This document shows, piece after piece, positions 32,286-40,229 of a stretch of 64,000 bases of DNA. Under the pieces are notes generated by a model, which had not been told where the DNA came from, ran no database searches, and saw only the letters and a program-made list of their open reading frames with translations. The DNA comes from VXNJ01 sp965249595 (GTDB taxonomy: Bacteria; Chloroflexota; UBA11872; VXNJ01), in NCBI GenBank assembly GCA_965249595.1, contig OZ252242.1:2037232-2101231 (forward strand), written 5' to 3'. The position numbers and the translations under genes were made by a program. Position 1 is the first letter of the stretch. Every line of letters starts with the position of its first letter.

Positions 32286-33452
32286 CTAAAAGTCGGTCCA
32301 GGATCCATCGGGCAGGATTAGCTCATCGGTGGGTGCGGGCAGGCGTTCCCGCGCCGACTCGATTTCGCGCGCCCGCTCGCGATTGAGCCTGATACCCAAT
32401 CCCGGAGTGGACGGGGGTCCCAGGAAGCCGTCGCATTGCTCGGGCAGACCATCAAAGATCTCATAAAAATCGGCCGGAAACGGCCAGATTATTTCCTGAA
32501 TCAAAAAATTCTGGCAAGACAGGTCCAGATGCAAGCTGGCCATCGTATTAACCGGAGACTGCGGATTGTGCGGCGCCAGGCGAATTAGGTGAGTGTCGGC
32601 ATATTCGGCGATCTTTTTTACCTCGGTAATCCCATGGGCGTGCACGATGTCCGGCTGGATGATGTCAACCAAGTTGCCTTCAATCAGCGGTTGGAAATCC
32701 CATCGCGAATATTGCCGCTCCCCGGTGGCCAATGGAACCGGACACTTTTCGCGCAGCAATCGGAACGTGTCAATCGCCTCAAACCGGGTCGGTTCTTCGA
32801 GCAACAGGATGTCGTAAGGGGCGACACGGCGGGCAAAGTCGATAGCATCGGCGGGATGCAGACGACCGTGGGTCTCGAGCAAAAGGTCAAAATCCGGCCC
32901 CACGAAGTCACGGGCCGCCTCCACAATCGCGGCTCCGCGTCTCACTGAGTCGCGCGGGTTCAATTTCTCACGGTGGGAAATAGCGGTCGGATCCGACGGA
33001 ACGGCGATGAATTTCACGGCCGTCCAGCCGTCGCGGAGCAATGGGCCCAAGGCATCGGGAACCGCCGAAGGATCCGCCAGACGGGCATGGTTGTAAAGCC
33101 GCACTGAATCGCGCAGCGGACCGCCCAATAGCACGTGGATGGGCACACCCAAAGCCTGGCCGCGGATATCCCACAGGGCCACGTCAATGGCTCCGATTGC
33201 CGATCCGGTTGTCGGTCCACCACGGCGCCGATCTCCCAAATAGAGACGCCACCAAATGTTTTCCGAGGCCATCGGGTCCATCCCGACGACCACCTCGGAC
33301 ATCTCGGCCAAGGTTGCGGCGACGCTTTTTCCGCGTCCCATCAGGGTCGCCTCGCCAAGGCCGGTGAGACCCTCGTCGGTGTGTACTAGCACCCACAGGA
33401 AGGACCGGCTCGGCAGGCGGTACTGGAAGCTCTCAACCGCGGTTATCCGCAA
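32286..33452 (-). CDS. Enolase-superfamily (mandelate racemase-like) sugar-acid dehydratase
   Basis: A Mg-dependent enzyme of 388 residues that abstracts the alpha proton of a carboxylate, probably a sugar acid. Metal ligands are Glu193 (LLLETHGR), Glu219 (LLLEEP) and Glu245 (LATGERQ). His295 in LAPHNPQSP paired with Asp268 in IIQPDIVHAHG is the general base dyad of the mandelate racemase group, and His195 is placed as in galactonate-dehydratase types. The start TTG 33452 is chosen over an upstream opening because GGAG sits nine bases before it and the protein begins with the first strand (MRITAVESF). It is divergent from the intact sulfatase with 81 bases between the starts, so the two are likely co-expressed. 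Confidence 0.85.
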   Translation of the reverse strand: MRITAVESFQYRLPSRSFLWVLVHTDEGLTGLGEATLMGRGKSVAATLAEMSEVVVGMDPMASENIWWRLYLGDRRRGGPTTGSAIGAIDVALWDIRGQALGVPIHVLLGGPLRDSVRLYNHARLADPSAVPDALGPLLRDGWTAVKFIAVPSDPTAISHREKLNPRDSVRRGAAIVEAARDFVGPDFDLLLETHGRLHPADAIDFARRVAPYDILLLEEPTRFEAIDTFRLLREKCPVPLATGERQYSRWDFQPLIEGNLVDIIQPDIVHAHGITEVKKIAEYADTHLIRLAPHNPQSPVNTMASLHLDLSCQNFLIQEIIWPFPADFYEIFDGLPEQCDGFLGPPSTPGLGIRLNRERAREIESARERLPAPTDELILPDGSWTDF

Positions 33453-33533
33453 TTTATCTATCTCCGACTGGCAATACTTCTTTAATGATGGCCGCTTTTT
33501 CCACCTCGCGCCTGCATCAATTTGGAGAACACA

Positions 33534-34979
33534 ATGCCCAAGCACCGGCCCAACGTTCTATTCCTCACATCGGACCAGCAGCGTTTCGATTGCTTGGGTG
33601 TCAATTCCAATGGCTATGTGCAAACGCCGGCGGTGGACCGCTTAGCCGGCGAAGGCGTCAACGTGACCGGGTATTACGTCAACAATCCGGTCTGCATGCC
33701 GTCGCGAGCAACGCTACTGACCGGCCGCTACCCGCGAAATCACGGTGTTACATCCAACGGGATCGCCCTTTCCGAGGATGAATTGACAATCGCCCAAATC
33801 CTTTCCGACGCCGGTTATCGTACCGGCAATTTAGGGAAATTGCATTTCCTGCCGCACAGTTCCCGCGACTACGATCGCCCGCACCCCGCCTACGGTTTCG
33901 ACGTACATGTAAACGCCGATGAGCCGGGCTGCTACCCCGACGACTACATACGTTGGATTCGCCAGGTTGCACCGGGCATGGAGGAAAAAGTTGGCGTGCC
34001 ACACCCTGTAATCGGCGATCGATCGCAACTCTTTTGGGATTTTGAGGCGCCGGAGGAACTTTCCTACACCGCCTGGGTGGCCGACGAGACAATCCGCTTT
34101 ATCGATGCCGCCGGCGAAACCCCGTGGTTCGCAATCGCCGGTTTTTATTTGCCGCACCTCCCGTGCAATCCGCCTGCCGAATACACCGGCCGGTACCCGG
34201 CAGAGGGCGTTCCAGCACCCGATATAGTGCCCGGCGAGCTAGATGACAAGCCAGCGATGGTGCGCCGCATTGCTGAGAGCTTGCTTCCCGCCACCGACGA
34301 GGAGGTCGTCGAATTTAGGCAGCACTACTACGGATCCTGCACGATGGTCGATCGTCACTGTGGACGAGTAATTGATCATTTGGAGCGCACCGGTCAGCTC
34401 GACAACACGATTGTTGTCTATTACTCAGATCACGGCGATGCGTGCGGCGACAACTACACGATGGGCAAGCATCAAGCCAATTACGATTCCTGCCTGCACG
34501 TGCCGATGGTTTGGCGCTGGCCCGGCGGCATGCCCCAGGGCGCTACGCTTGACGGGTTCTTCGAGGGCGTCGATTTGCTGCCGACTCTGCTCGACGCTCT
34601 TTCGATTCCGATACCGGCCCGCATCGACGGAAATTCCCTCTGGCCGCAGTTGTCCGGCGGCGGCGGAACGGGCAAGGACTGCGTTTTAGTCGAGTATTTC
34701 GATCCCGGCAATGACCAAGTTGACTATCCGGTTCCCAGCGCCACCCGCTATTCGCAAGGCGGGGCGTCAGTTCTCACCCTAATCGACGAGAAACACAAGT
34801 ACTGGATCGATTCGGCAGGTAATGAAATCCTCTATGACCGGATCCGCGATCCGGGTGAACACGTCAATCTGGCTGGCGACCCTGGGCACGCCCAGGCCCT
34901 GGGCCGGATGCGCCGGGCGCTGCTGGTCAAATTGACTTCAACTTATGACCGGCGTCACCAAAAGTTGGCCCTCTACTGA
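33534..34979 (+). CDS. Cys-type (type I) sulfatase
   Basis: A sulfate ester hydrolase of 481 residues from the alkaline phosphatase superfamily. The metal site begins at NVLFLTSDQQRFD; the active-site motif is Cys54-Met-Pro-Ser-Arg in NNPVCMPSRATLLTGRYP, and the second metal part is VVYYSDHGDACGD. Cys54 must be oxidised to formylglycine, and the gene for the enzyme that does this lies immediately downstream on the other strand. ATG 33534 is preferred over the TTG 12 bases earlier because GGAG precedes it. No clear signal peptide is present, so it may act in the cytoplasm. The substrate is unknown; sulfated sugars would fit the adjacent sugar-acid enzyme. Confidence 0.9.
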   Translation: MPKHRPNVLFLTSDQQRFDCLGVNSNGYVQTPAVDRLAGEGVNVTGYYVNNPVCMPSRATLLTGRYPRNHGVTSNGIALSEDELTIAQILSDAGYRTGNLGKLHFLPHSSRDYDRPHPAYGFDVHVNADEPGCYPDDYIRWIRQVAPGMEEKVGVPHPVIGDRSQLFWDFEAPEELSYTAWVADETIRFIDAAGETPWFAIAGFYLPHLPCNPPAEYTGRYPAEGVPAPDIVPGELDDKPAMVRRIAESLLPATDEEVVEFRQHYYGSCTMVDRHCGRVIDHLERTGQLDNTIVVYYSDHGDACGDNYTMGKHQANYDSCLHVPMVWRWPGGMPQGATLDGFFEGVDLLPTLLDALSIPIPARIDGNSLWPQLSGGGGTGKDCVLVEYFDPGNDQVDYPVPSATRYSQGGASVLTLIDEKHKYWIDSAGNEILYDRIRDPGEHVNLAGDPGHAQALGRMRRALLVKLTSTYDRRHQKLALY

Positions 34980-35019
34980 TTTCCACCAATCCCGCCAGGC
35001 AAATTGCACAAGGCTGGCT

Positions 35020-35970
35020 TTAGGCGTCGGCGGCACACCGAAAACCCAAATTTCCGGCGCCGGTGTCGGGCGTGTTTCGGTTTCGCGCCGCTACTCGGTA
35101 GCGGTTGCAGTAGGAGTCGTGGCAGAGATAGGATCCACCGCGCATAACGCGCGCGGCGCCATTGTCTGGCCCTTTCGGGTTAATTGGCGAGGCGGTCAGG
35201 TGATGGTTGGGGCTAAACCAGTCGGAACACCACTCCCAGACGTTGCCGGCAACCTCGAAAAGCCCATACCCGTTGGCCGGAAAGGTCTTAACCGGACAGG
35301 GGCCGAGATAACCGTCGTCGCGGGTATTTAGATCAGGGAACTTGCCCTGCCAAATGTTGGCCCGATGGTTTCCTTCAGGCGTGAGCTCATCGCCCCACGG
35401 GTAGGCCGCCTGGGCCAATCCGCCACGCGCCGCAAACTCCCATTCAGCCTCGCTGGGCAGTCTCTTACCGGACCATTGGCAGTAGGCCTGTGCGTCGTTC
35501 CAGGAAACTTGCACGACCGGGTGATCTGGTCGTTTCTTCACGTTGGAGCCGGGACCTTCCGGGTGCTTCCAACTGGCGCCTTCGATCGCCACCCACCAAG
35601 GGACCTCGTTAACGCGGCGGGGATTGGCGGCCAGCAGTCGCGGCGGCACCAGCAGGTCAAAGACAAATGACCAGCCAAACCGCTCGCTCTCGCTCACGAA
35701 GCCGGTTTCGCGCACGAAGCGGGAGAACTGCCGGTTGGTTACCTGGGTCTGATCAATGTAAAACGGATCCACCGTTATCTGGCGGATCGGCCCCTCGCCA
35801 TCGTCAGGAAATCCGTCTGAACTTTCGGTGCCCATCAAGAATTGGGTGCCGTCAATTAAGACCATTCCCGTCGGCGCCTTCTCGATTGCCGACGGCCGAT
35901 TATCGTCCGATGATGCGGCGACCGCTGGCGGCAGATTGGACCGGGAAGGAGGGCAGCAATCAGGTGGCAT
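35020..35970 (-). CDS. Formylglycine-generating enzyme (sulfatase-activating)
   Basis: FGE oxidises the active-site Cys of type I sulfatases to C-alpha-formylglycine with O2 and a copper cofactor. The 316-residue protein has a leader of about 35 residues, then GMVLIDGTQFLMGTE, DPFYIDQTQVTNRQFSRFV, KRLPSEAEWEFAARGG and GNVWEWCSDWF, all of the FGE-sulfatase fold. The two active-site cysteines are present: Cys283 and Cys288 in GGSYLCHDSYCNRYR, matching the functional enzymes rather than the many homologues that lack them. It is convergent with the sulfatase, 40 bases apart, and lies 15 bases downstream of the aminotransferase gene on the same strand. The pairing strongly suggests it serves this sulfatase. 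Confidence 0.92.
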   Translation of the reverse strand: MPPDCCPPSRSNLPPAVAASSDDNRPSAIEKAPTGMVLIDGTQFLMGTESSDGFPDDGEGPIRQITVDPFYIDQTQVTNRQFSRFVRETGFVSESERFGWSFVFDLLVPPRLLAANPRRVNEVPWWVAIEGASWKHPEGPGSNVKKRPDHPVVQVSWNDAQAYCQWSGKRLPSEAEWEFAARGGLAQAAYPWGDELTPEGNHRANIWQGKFPDLNTRDDGYLGPCPVKTFPANGYGLFEVAGNVWEWCSDWFSPNHHLTASPINPKGPDNGAARVMRGGSYLCHDSYCNRYRVAARNRNTPDTGAGNLGFRCAADA

Positions 35971-35984
35971 TTGTCAATCCTGCA

Positions 35985-37163
35985 CTAAGGCTTGACGAAA
36001 GCTTCGATGCGATCTAATCCGCGCACTATGGTCTCCATATCAGTGGCAAAGCTCAGCCGCACGGTTTCGTCCAGCCCGAAGGCAGCGCCCGGCACAACCG
36101 CAACCAATCCCTCTTCCAATAGTCGGCTGGAAAATTCGATCGACCCGTCGACTCCGAGCGATTCGTAACAAGCCGATACGTCCGGCAGGACATAGAACGC
36201 TCCTTCGGGCCGCGGGCAGGTGATGCCCGACATGGCATTGAGGCGCCGGAAGCAGTATGCCCCACGGCGGGCAAACTCGGCCCGCCGCTCAGTCACCACC
36301 GCCTGGTCGCCGTTCAATGCGGCAGCATAGCCATACTGGGTGAAATTGCAGGCCCCGGAAGTCGTCTGGGTCTGAATCTTGGCCATAGCCGAAATGATCT
36401 GCTGCGGGCCGGCGGCAAAACCCAACCGCCAGCCGGTCATTGCGTAGGTCTTACTCGAAGCATTGAAAGTGATCGTGCGCTGGTAGGCGTCGGCGGAGAG
36501 GGAGGCAAAATTCTCAAATTCCGCTCCCGCGAACACAAGTTGGTCGTAAATTTCATCGGCCAGGACCACGATATCTGTGCCCTCCAGGACCTTGGCGATG
36601 GCCCGTGCCTCGGACGGTGAGTAGACAAATCCGCCCGGGTTGGAGGGTGAATTGAAAACGATCGCTTTCGTACGCGGCGTGATCGCCGCGGAAATTTGCT
36701 CAGCGCTGAGCTTGTAATCGCGTCCAACCTCGCCGGTAACGATTACCGGTAGGCCGTCGCAAAGGACCACCTGTTCGGGGAACGACACCCAATATGGCGC
36801 CGGCACGATCACCTCGTCGCCCGGATCGAGCAATGCCGCAAACGCCAAGAACAAGGCTTCTTTACCACCGCAGGTAACGATCACCTCTGATGGTTGGTAG
36901 GCAAGGCCGCTGTCACGGGCAAGGGCGTTAACGACGGCTTCTTTAAGCGGATTGATTCCGGAGGCGGGCGCGGCGTAACCGGTCCTGCCGGCCGACAAAG
37001 CCTCGATAGTTGCTTTTTTGGCCGGCTCGGGGGAATCAAAGTCAGGCTCGCCAGCTCCGAAACTGACCACATCAATGCCCTCACGGCGCATTTGGGCGGC
37101 GCGCCCGGCAACTGCCATGGTGGCCGATTCGGCCATGCGATTGGCCCGCTGCGAAATAATCAT
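35985..37163 (-). CDS. Aspartate/tyrosine/aromatic aminotransferase, class I
   Basis: A PLP aminotransferase of 392 residues, fold type I. Key residues: Lys238 in FNASSKTYAMTGWRLGF binds PLP, with Asn173 (NSPSNPGG), Asp203 and Tyr206 (LADEIYDQ) around the cofactor, and the N-terminal VSFGAGEPDFDSP. It most resembles bacterial AspC of the 1-gamma type, transferring amino groups between aspartate and 2-oxoglutarate, though prephenate aminotransferases share this pattern. It is divergent from the SDR gene with about 160 bases between them and upstream of the FGE gene by 14 bases in the same direction. Confidence 0.9.
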   Translation of the reverse strand: MIISQRANRMAESATMAVAGRAAQMRREGIDVVSFGAGEPDFDSPEPAKKATIEALSAGRTGYAAPASGINPLKEAVVNALARDSGLAYQPSEVIVTCGGKEALFLAFAALLDPGDEVIVPAPYWVSFPEQVVLCDGLPVIVTGEVGRDYKLSAEQISAAITPRTKAIVFNSPSNPGGFVYSPSEARAIAKVLEGTDIVVLADEIYDQLVFAGAEFENFASLSADAYQRTITFNASSKTYAMTGWRLGFAAGPQQIISAMAKIQTQTTSGACNFTQYGYAAALNGDQAVVTERRAEFARRGAYCFRRLNAMSGITCPRPEGAFYVLPDVSACYESLGVDGSIEFSSRLLEEGLVAVVPGAAFGLDETVRLSFATDMETIVRGLDRIEAFVKP

Positions 37164-37324
37164 GGAGGCTCCCGATCGTGCCGGTTGGGTGAAGGCGGAT
37201 TTATCGAGCTGCCGGAGGCAGAACCGACCCGATTTTCGGCTAACGCACTTGCCGGGCGGCGCGTAGTCTATTTGTTGCGGAATGGCAATTTAGATCGAAA
37301 TTTCTACAGCTATGAGGACGCAAA

Positions 37325-38089
37325 ATGGGAAAACTTGACGGCAAAGTCGCCGTGGTGACCGGAGCCGGACGCGGCATTGGCCGCTCGATAGCACTTTACC
37401 TGGCGCGTGACGGGGCCGACATCGTCGGATGCGCCCGCAGCATGGACGAACTTGATCGGCTCGCGGCCGACATCAACGAGATTGGCCGCCGCTGCATGAT
37501 CGCCCGGGTAGACGTATCGGATTTTCTAAACGTTGACAACTTCGCTAAAGCCACCGTCGCCGAGTTTGGACGGTGCGACATTCTGGTCAACAATGCCGGT
37601 GGTTCGTTTGAGGTGTCGCCGCTGGTCAGCAGCACGCCGGAAGGTTGGGTCAACACCGTCAACGTCAATCTATTCGGCACCTATTACGTGATTCGGGCCA
37701 TGGTTGAAAACATTCCGCGCGGCGGCAAGATCATAAATATCGCTTCCGGGATGGGGCTCTCTGCCCTGCCCGGCAACAGCTCCTACGCCGCCGCCAAAGC
37801 CGGCGTCCACATGCTCACCCAGGTGCTAGCGCTAGAGCTTTGGGAATCCGGAATCGATGTCAACGACGTCATCCCCGGATTGGTGGCCACTACCAACGTT
37901 TCCTGGGCATCCGATCGATCGTCAGTCGAGTCGGTATTAGCTGAATTTGAGGGCAAGGCGCCGTCGTTCGCGCCATCCGAGCGCGTTAAACACCCCGATG
38001 AATTAGGCGAACTGGTGGCCTGGATGGCGGCCCGGCCGGCCGGTGGACCGACCGGCCAATCATTCTCGTTAGCGAGGCGACCGTTCTGA
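37325..38089 (+). CDS. Short-chain dehydrogenase/reductase
   Basis: A classical SDR of 254 residues. The dinucleotide motif is VTGAGRGIGRS, then VNNAGGSF, and the catalytic tetrad includes Ser141 (NIASGMG), Tyr154 and Lys158 (SSYAAAKAG). The C-terminus GPTGQSFSLARRPF is close to the usual G-x-x-x-x-V-DGG end but departs from it. ATG 37325 follows a GAGGACGC ribosome-binding stretch. It would interconvert an alcohol and a ketone with NAD(P)H in the cytoplasm; the substrate cannot be read. It precedes the signalling module, with a short gap. Confidence 0.9.
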   Translation: MGKLDGKVAVVTGAGRGIGRSIALYLARDGADIVGCARSMDELDRLAADINEIGRRCMIARVDVSDFLNVDNFAKATVAEFGRCDILVNNAGGSFEVSPLVSSTPEGWVNTVNVNLFGTYYVIRAMVENIPRGGKIINIASGMGLSALPGNSSYAAAKAGVHMLTQVLALELWESGIDVNDVIPGLVATTNVSWASDRSSVESVLAEFEGKAPSFAPSERVKHPDELGELVAWMAARPAGGPTGQSFSLARRPF

Positions 38090-38156
38090 AAATCGGATCC
38101 AACTGAACGCTCGGTTCATAATTTGCAAACAAGCTAATCACGGGTGGGGGTTTGTC

Positions 38157-38507
38157 CTGGACTCAGTAACGATCGATTCAAGACGTGAAGGGCCGGTTCT
38201 AGTTATTGATCTGGCCGGACGGATTGATGGCAGCACGGCCAGCCAATTGCAAGAATCCTTCGAGGCGGCAATCGCCGACAGTGATCTTGCAGTGGCGGTC
38301 GATTGCGCAAAAGTAACTTTTATTTCCAGCGCCGGCCTGCGGGTGTTCCTAATCGTCGCCCGTGAAATAAGCCAACGCGGCGGCAAACTGGCAGTTTGCA
38401 ATCTCAACAAAATGCTCGGCGAGTTGTTCACAATCTCGGGGTTTGACCGGATTATTCCGGTGCACGCTGACATTGAAAGCGCCTCTGCATCCCTGCGCGG
38501 CGAGTAG
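38157..38507 (+). CDS. STAS-domain anti-sigma factor antagonist
   Basis: A small protein of the SpoIIAA/RsbV type. It has a first strand (VTIDSRREGPVLVIDLAGRID) and the phosphorylation loop FISSAGLRVFL, where one of the paired Ser is the site phosphorylated by the partner kinase. It ends FDRIIPVHADIESA. The shortest open frame starts at TTG 38247 and would lack the first two strands, so the gene must begin earlier. No ATG, GTG or TTG fits; a CTG at 38157, six bases after a GGGTGGGGG stretch, gives a complete domain of 116 residues. The start is uncertain. It is the first gene of a set including its likely kinase and phosphatase. Confidence 0.78.
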   Translation: MDSVTIDSRREGPVLVIDLAGRIDGSTASQLQESFEAAIADSDLAVAVDCAKVTFISSAGLRVFLIVAREISQRGGKLAVCNLNKMLGELFTISGFDRIIPVHADIESASASLRGE

Positions 38508-38574
38508 AGTTTTTGGCTTTGGCCATGCGTTGGAATAGTGGCGGACACAGGCGGGTAAGACCGGGGCGCTATCG

Positions 38575-39762
38575 TTGACCGACGATCGGTCTAGGCCGTA
38601 CAAGATCCTGGTTGTCGACGACGAACCGGATTTGGAGCCGCTGATTCGACAGCGTATGCGGCGCCATGTCCGCTCGGGCAAATATGAATTCAAGTTCGCC
38701 AAGGACGGCATCGACGCCCTCGAAAAGCTCGAGGCCGACCACGATATAGATCTCGTTCTCTCCGACATCAACATGCCGCGGATGGACGGCCTCACCCTGC
38801 TCGAGCAGATCCCCACCGTGGATCCCGATATCCGGGCGGTAATCATCTCAGCCTATGGCGATATGGACAACATTCGGACCGCCATGAATCGGGGCGCGTT
38901 CGATTTCGTGACCAAACCGGTCGACTTTAAGGATTTAACGGTCACGATCGACCGGGCGCTGACGAATCTGGCAGAGTGGCGCGATGCCCTGCAACACCGC
39001 GATCAGTTGGTTGCGCTGCGCAATGAGCTGGACATCGCTCACAATCTGCAGCAATCGATCCTGCACACCGATTTTCCGGTTTCGGAATCCTTCGAAGTAT
39101 TCGCCCAAATGCGGCCGGCCCGCAACGTTGGTGGCGATTTTTACGACGTGATCAAGTTGCCCAATGGCCGGCTCGTACTGGTCATCGCCGACGTTTCCGA
39201 CAAAGGGGTCGCATCGGCCCTTTTTATGATGGCCGCCAGGACTACCCTGAAGGCTGCCACCATCGGTGCCCCGGGCCCGGAGCGGATTCTCACCGAAGCA
39301 AATAACCTGCTCAGTTCCGATAACCCCAATTTCATGTTCGTGACCGTTTTTTTGGCCGAATACGACCCGGCCAGCGGGAAGCTGTACTACGCCAGCGGCG
39401 GCCATGACCGCCCGGTAGTGGTTCGCAACAGCGGCGAGGTGGAAATCATCGAACCGACCGGGGGAATCGCGCTGGGAGTTTTGCCCGATTTTGAATTCGA
39501 ATCCGCGTCGATCGTGCTCAACCCCGGCGATGTTCTAGTTACCTACAGCGATGGCGTTACTGATGCCGTCAATGCCGGCGGTGAATCATTTGGGCTAGAC
39601 GGATTAATCGATCTGCTCGCCGCCAGCCCGCAATCACACGCCGAACGCACGCTGCAATCGGTATTCGAGGCGGTTACAAATTTCGCCGGGGGCGCCGACC
39701 AATTCGATGACATTACCTGTTTGGCGCTCTCACGCAGCAGCAATAACGCTTCGGGGACCTAG
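38575..39762 (+). CDS. Response-regulator with PP2C (SpoIIE/RsbU) phosphatase domain
   Basis: A two-domain protein of 395 residues. Residues 1-130 are a receiver with acidic pocket Asp15-Asp16, phosphoacceptor Asp64 (VLSDINMPRMDG) and Lys114 (FVTKPVDF). After a short coiled linker (about 130-165) comes a PP2C-type Ser/Thr phosphatase: NVGGDFYDV, VIADVSDKGVASALFM and DQFDDITCLAL carry the metal-binding Asp residues. It would dephosphorylate the STAS antagonist when the receiver is phosphorylated, thereby freeing the sigma factor. The start is TTG at 38575. It lies between the antagonist and the RsbW-like kinase; the histidine kinase downstream is the natural phosphodonor. Confidence 0.92.
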   Translation: MTDDRSRPYKILVVDDEPDLEPLIRQRMRRHVRSGKYEFKFAKDGIDALEKLEADHDIDLVLSDINMPRMDGLTLLEQIPTVDPDIRAVIISAYGDMDNIRTAMNRGAFDFVTKPVDFKDLTVTIDRALTNLAEWRDALQHRDQLVALRNELDIAHNLQQSILHTDFPVSESFEVFAQMRPARNVGGDFYDVIKLPNGRLVLVIADVSDKGVASALFMMAARTTLKAATIGAPGPERILTEANNLLSSDNPNFMFVTVFLAEYDPASGKLYYASGGHDRPVVVRNSGEVEIIEPTGGIALGVLPDFEFESASIVLNPGDVLVTYSDGVTDAVNAGGESFGLDGLIDLLAASPQSHAERTLQSVFEAVTNFAGGADQFDDITCLALSRSSNNASGT

Positions 39763-39767
39763 TTGGC

Positions 39768-40229
39768 ATGTCAGATCAATCCGGTCACGATGCGGCGACC
39801 AACGATCGCTCAACCATAAAGCGCACGCGCCAAATACCGCCGTTGGCCGACCACCTGGCTGAACTTTCGGCGGCCGCGGCCGCGATTTCGCGTGAGCAAG
39901 ATTGGTCGCCAGAGGTTGAATACAAGGTGACGCTGGCAATTGAGGAAATTGGCCTAAACATAATCAACTACAGCGGAATCGCCCCTGATCGGCTGATCGA
40001 CTGCATCATAGAAGCCACGCCGGATAAGGTGGCGGTCACTTTTCGCGACGAAGGTCACGAATTTAATCCGCTCACCGACACTCCACCGGCAGACACCGAC
40101 TCTGAAATGTCCGATCGTAAAGTCGGAGGCTTGGGCGTTTTTCTGGTGGCCACCATGCTCGACGAGGTCGAGTATGAATACCAAGGCGGCCGCAACGTAC
40201 TGACAGTAGTCGCCCACCACCCGCGTTGA
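39768..40229 (+). CDS. RsbW-like anti-sigma factor serine kinase
   Basis: A 153-residue GHKL ATPase-like protein of the anti-sigma factor type. The N-box is YKVTLAIEEIGLNIINYSG, the G1-type motif DEGHEFNPLTD, and the Gly-rich loop KVGGLGVFLVATMLDEVEYEY. It would bind a sigma factor, or phosphorylate the STAS protein, or both. It begins five bases after the phosphatase gene and its last four bases overlap the binding-protein gene, so all are probably one transcript. No sigma factor gene is visible in the window. Confidence 0.85.
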   Translation: MSDQSGHDAATNDRSTIKRTRQIPPLADHLAELSAAAAAISREQDWSPEVEYKVTLAIEEIGLNIINYSGIAPDRLIDCIIEATPDKVAVTFRDEGHEFNPLTDTPPADTDSEMSDRKVGGLGVFLVATMLDEVEYEYQGGRNVLTVVAHHPR

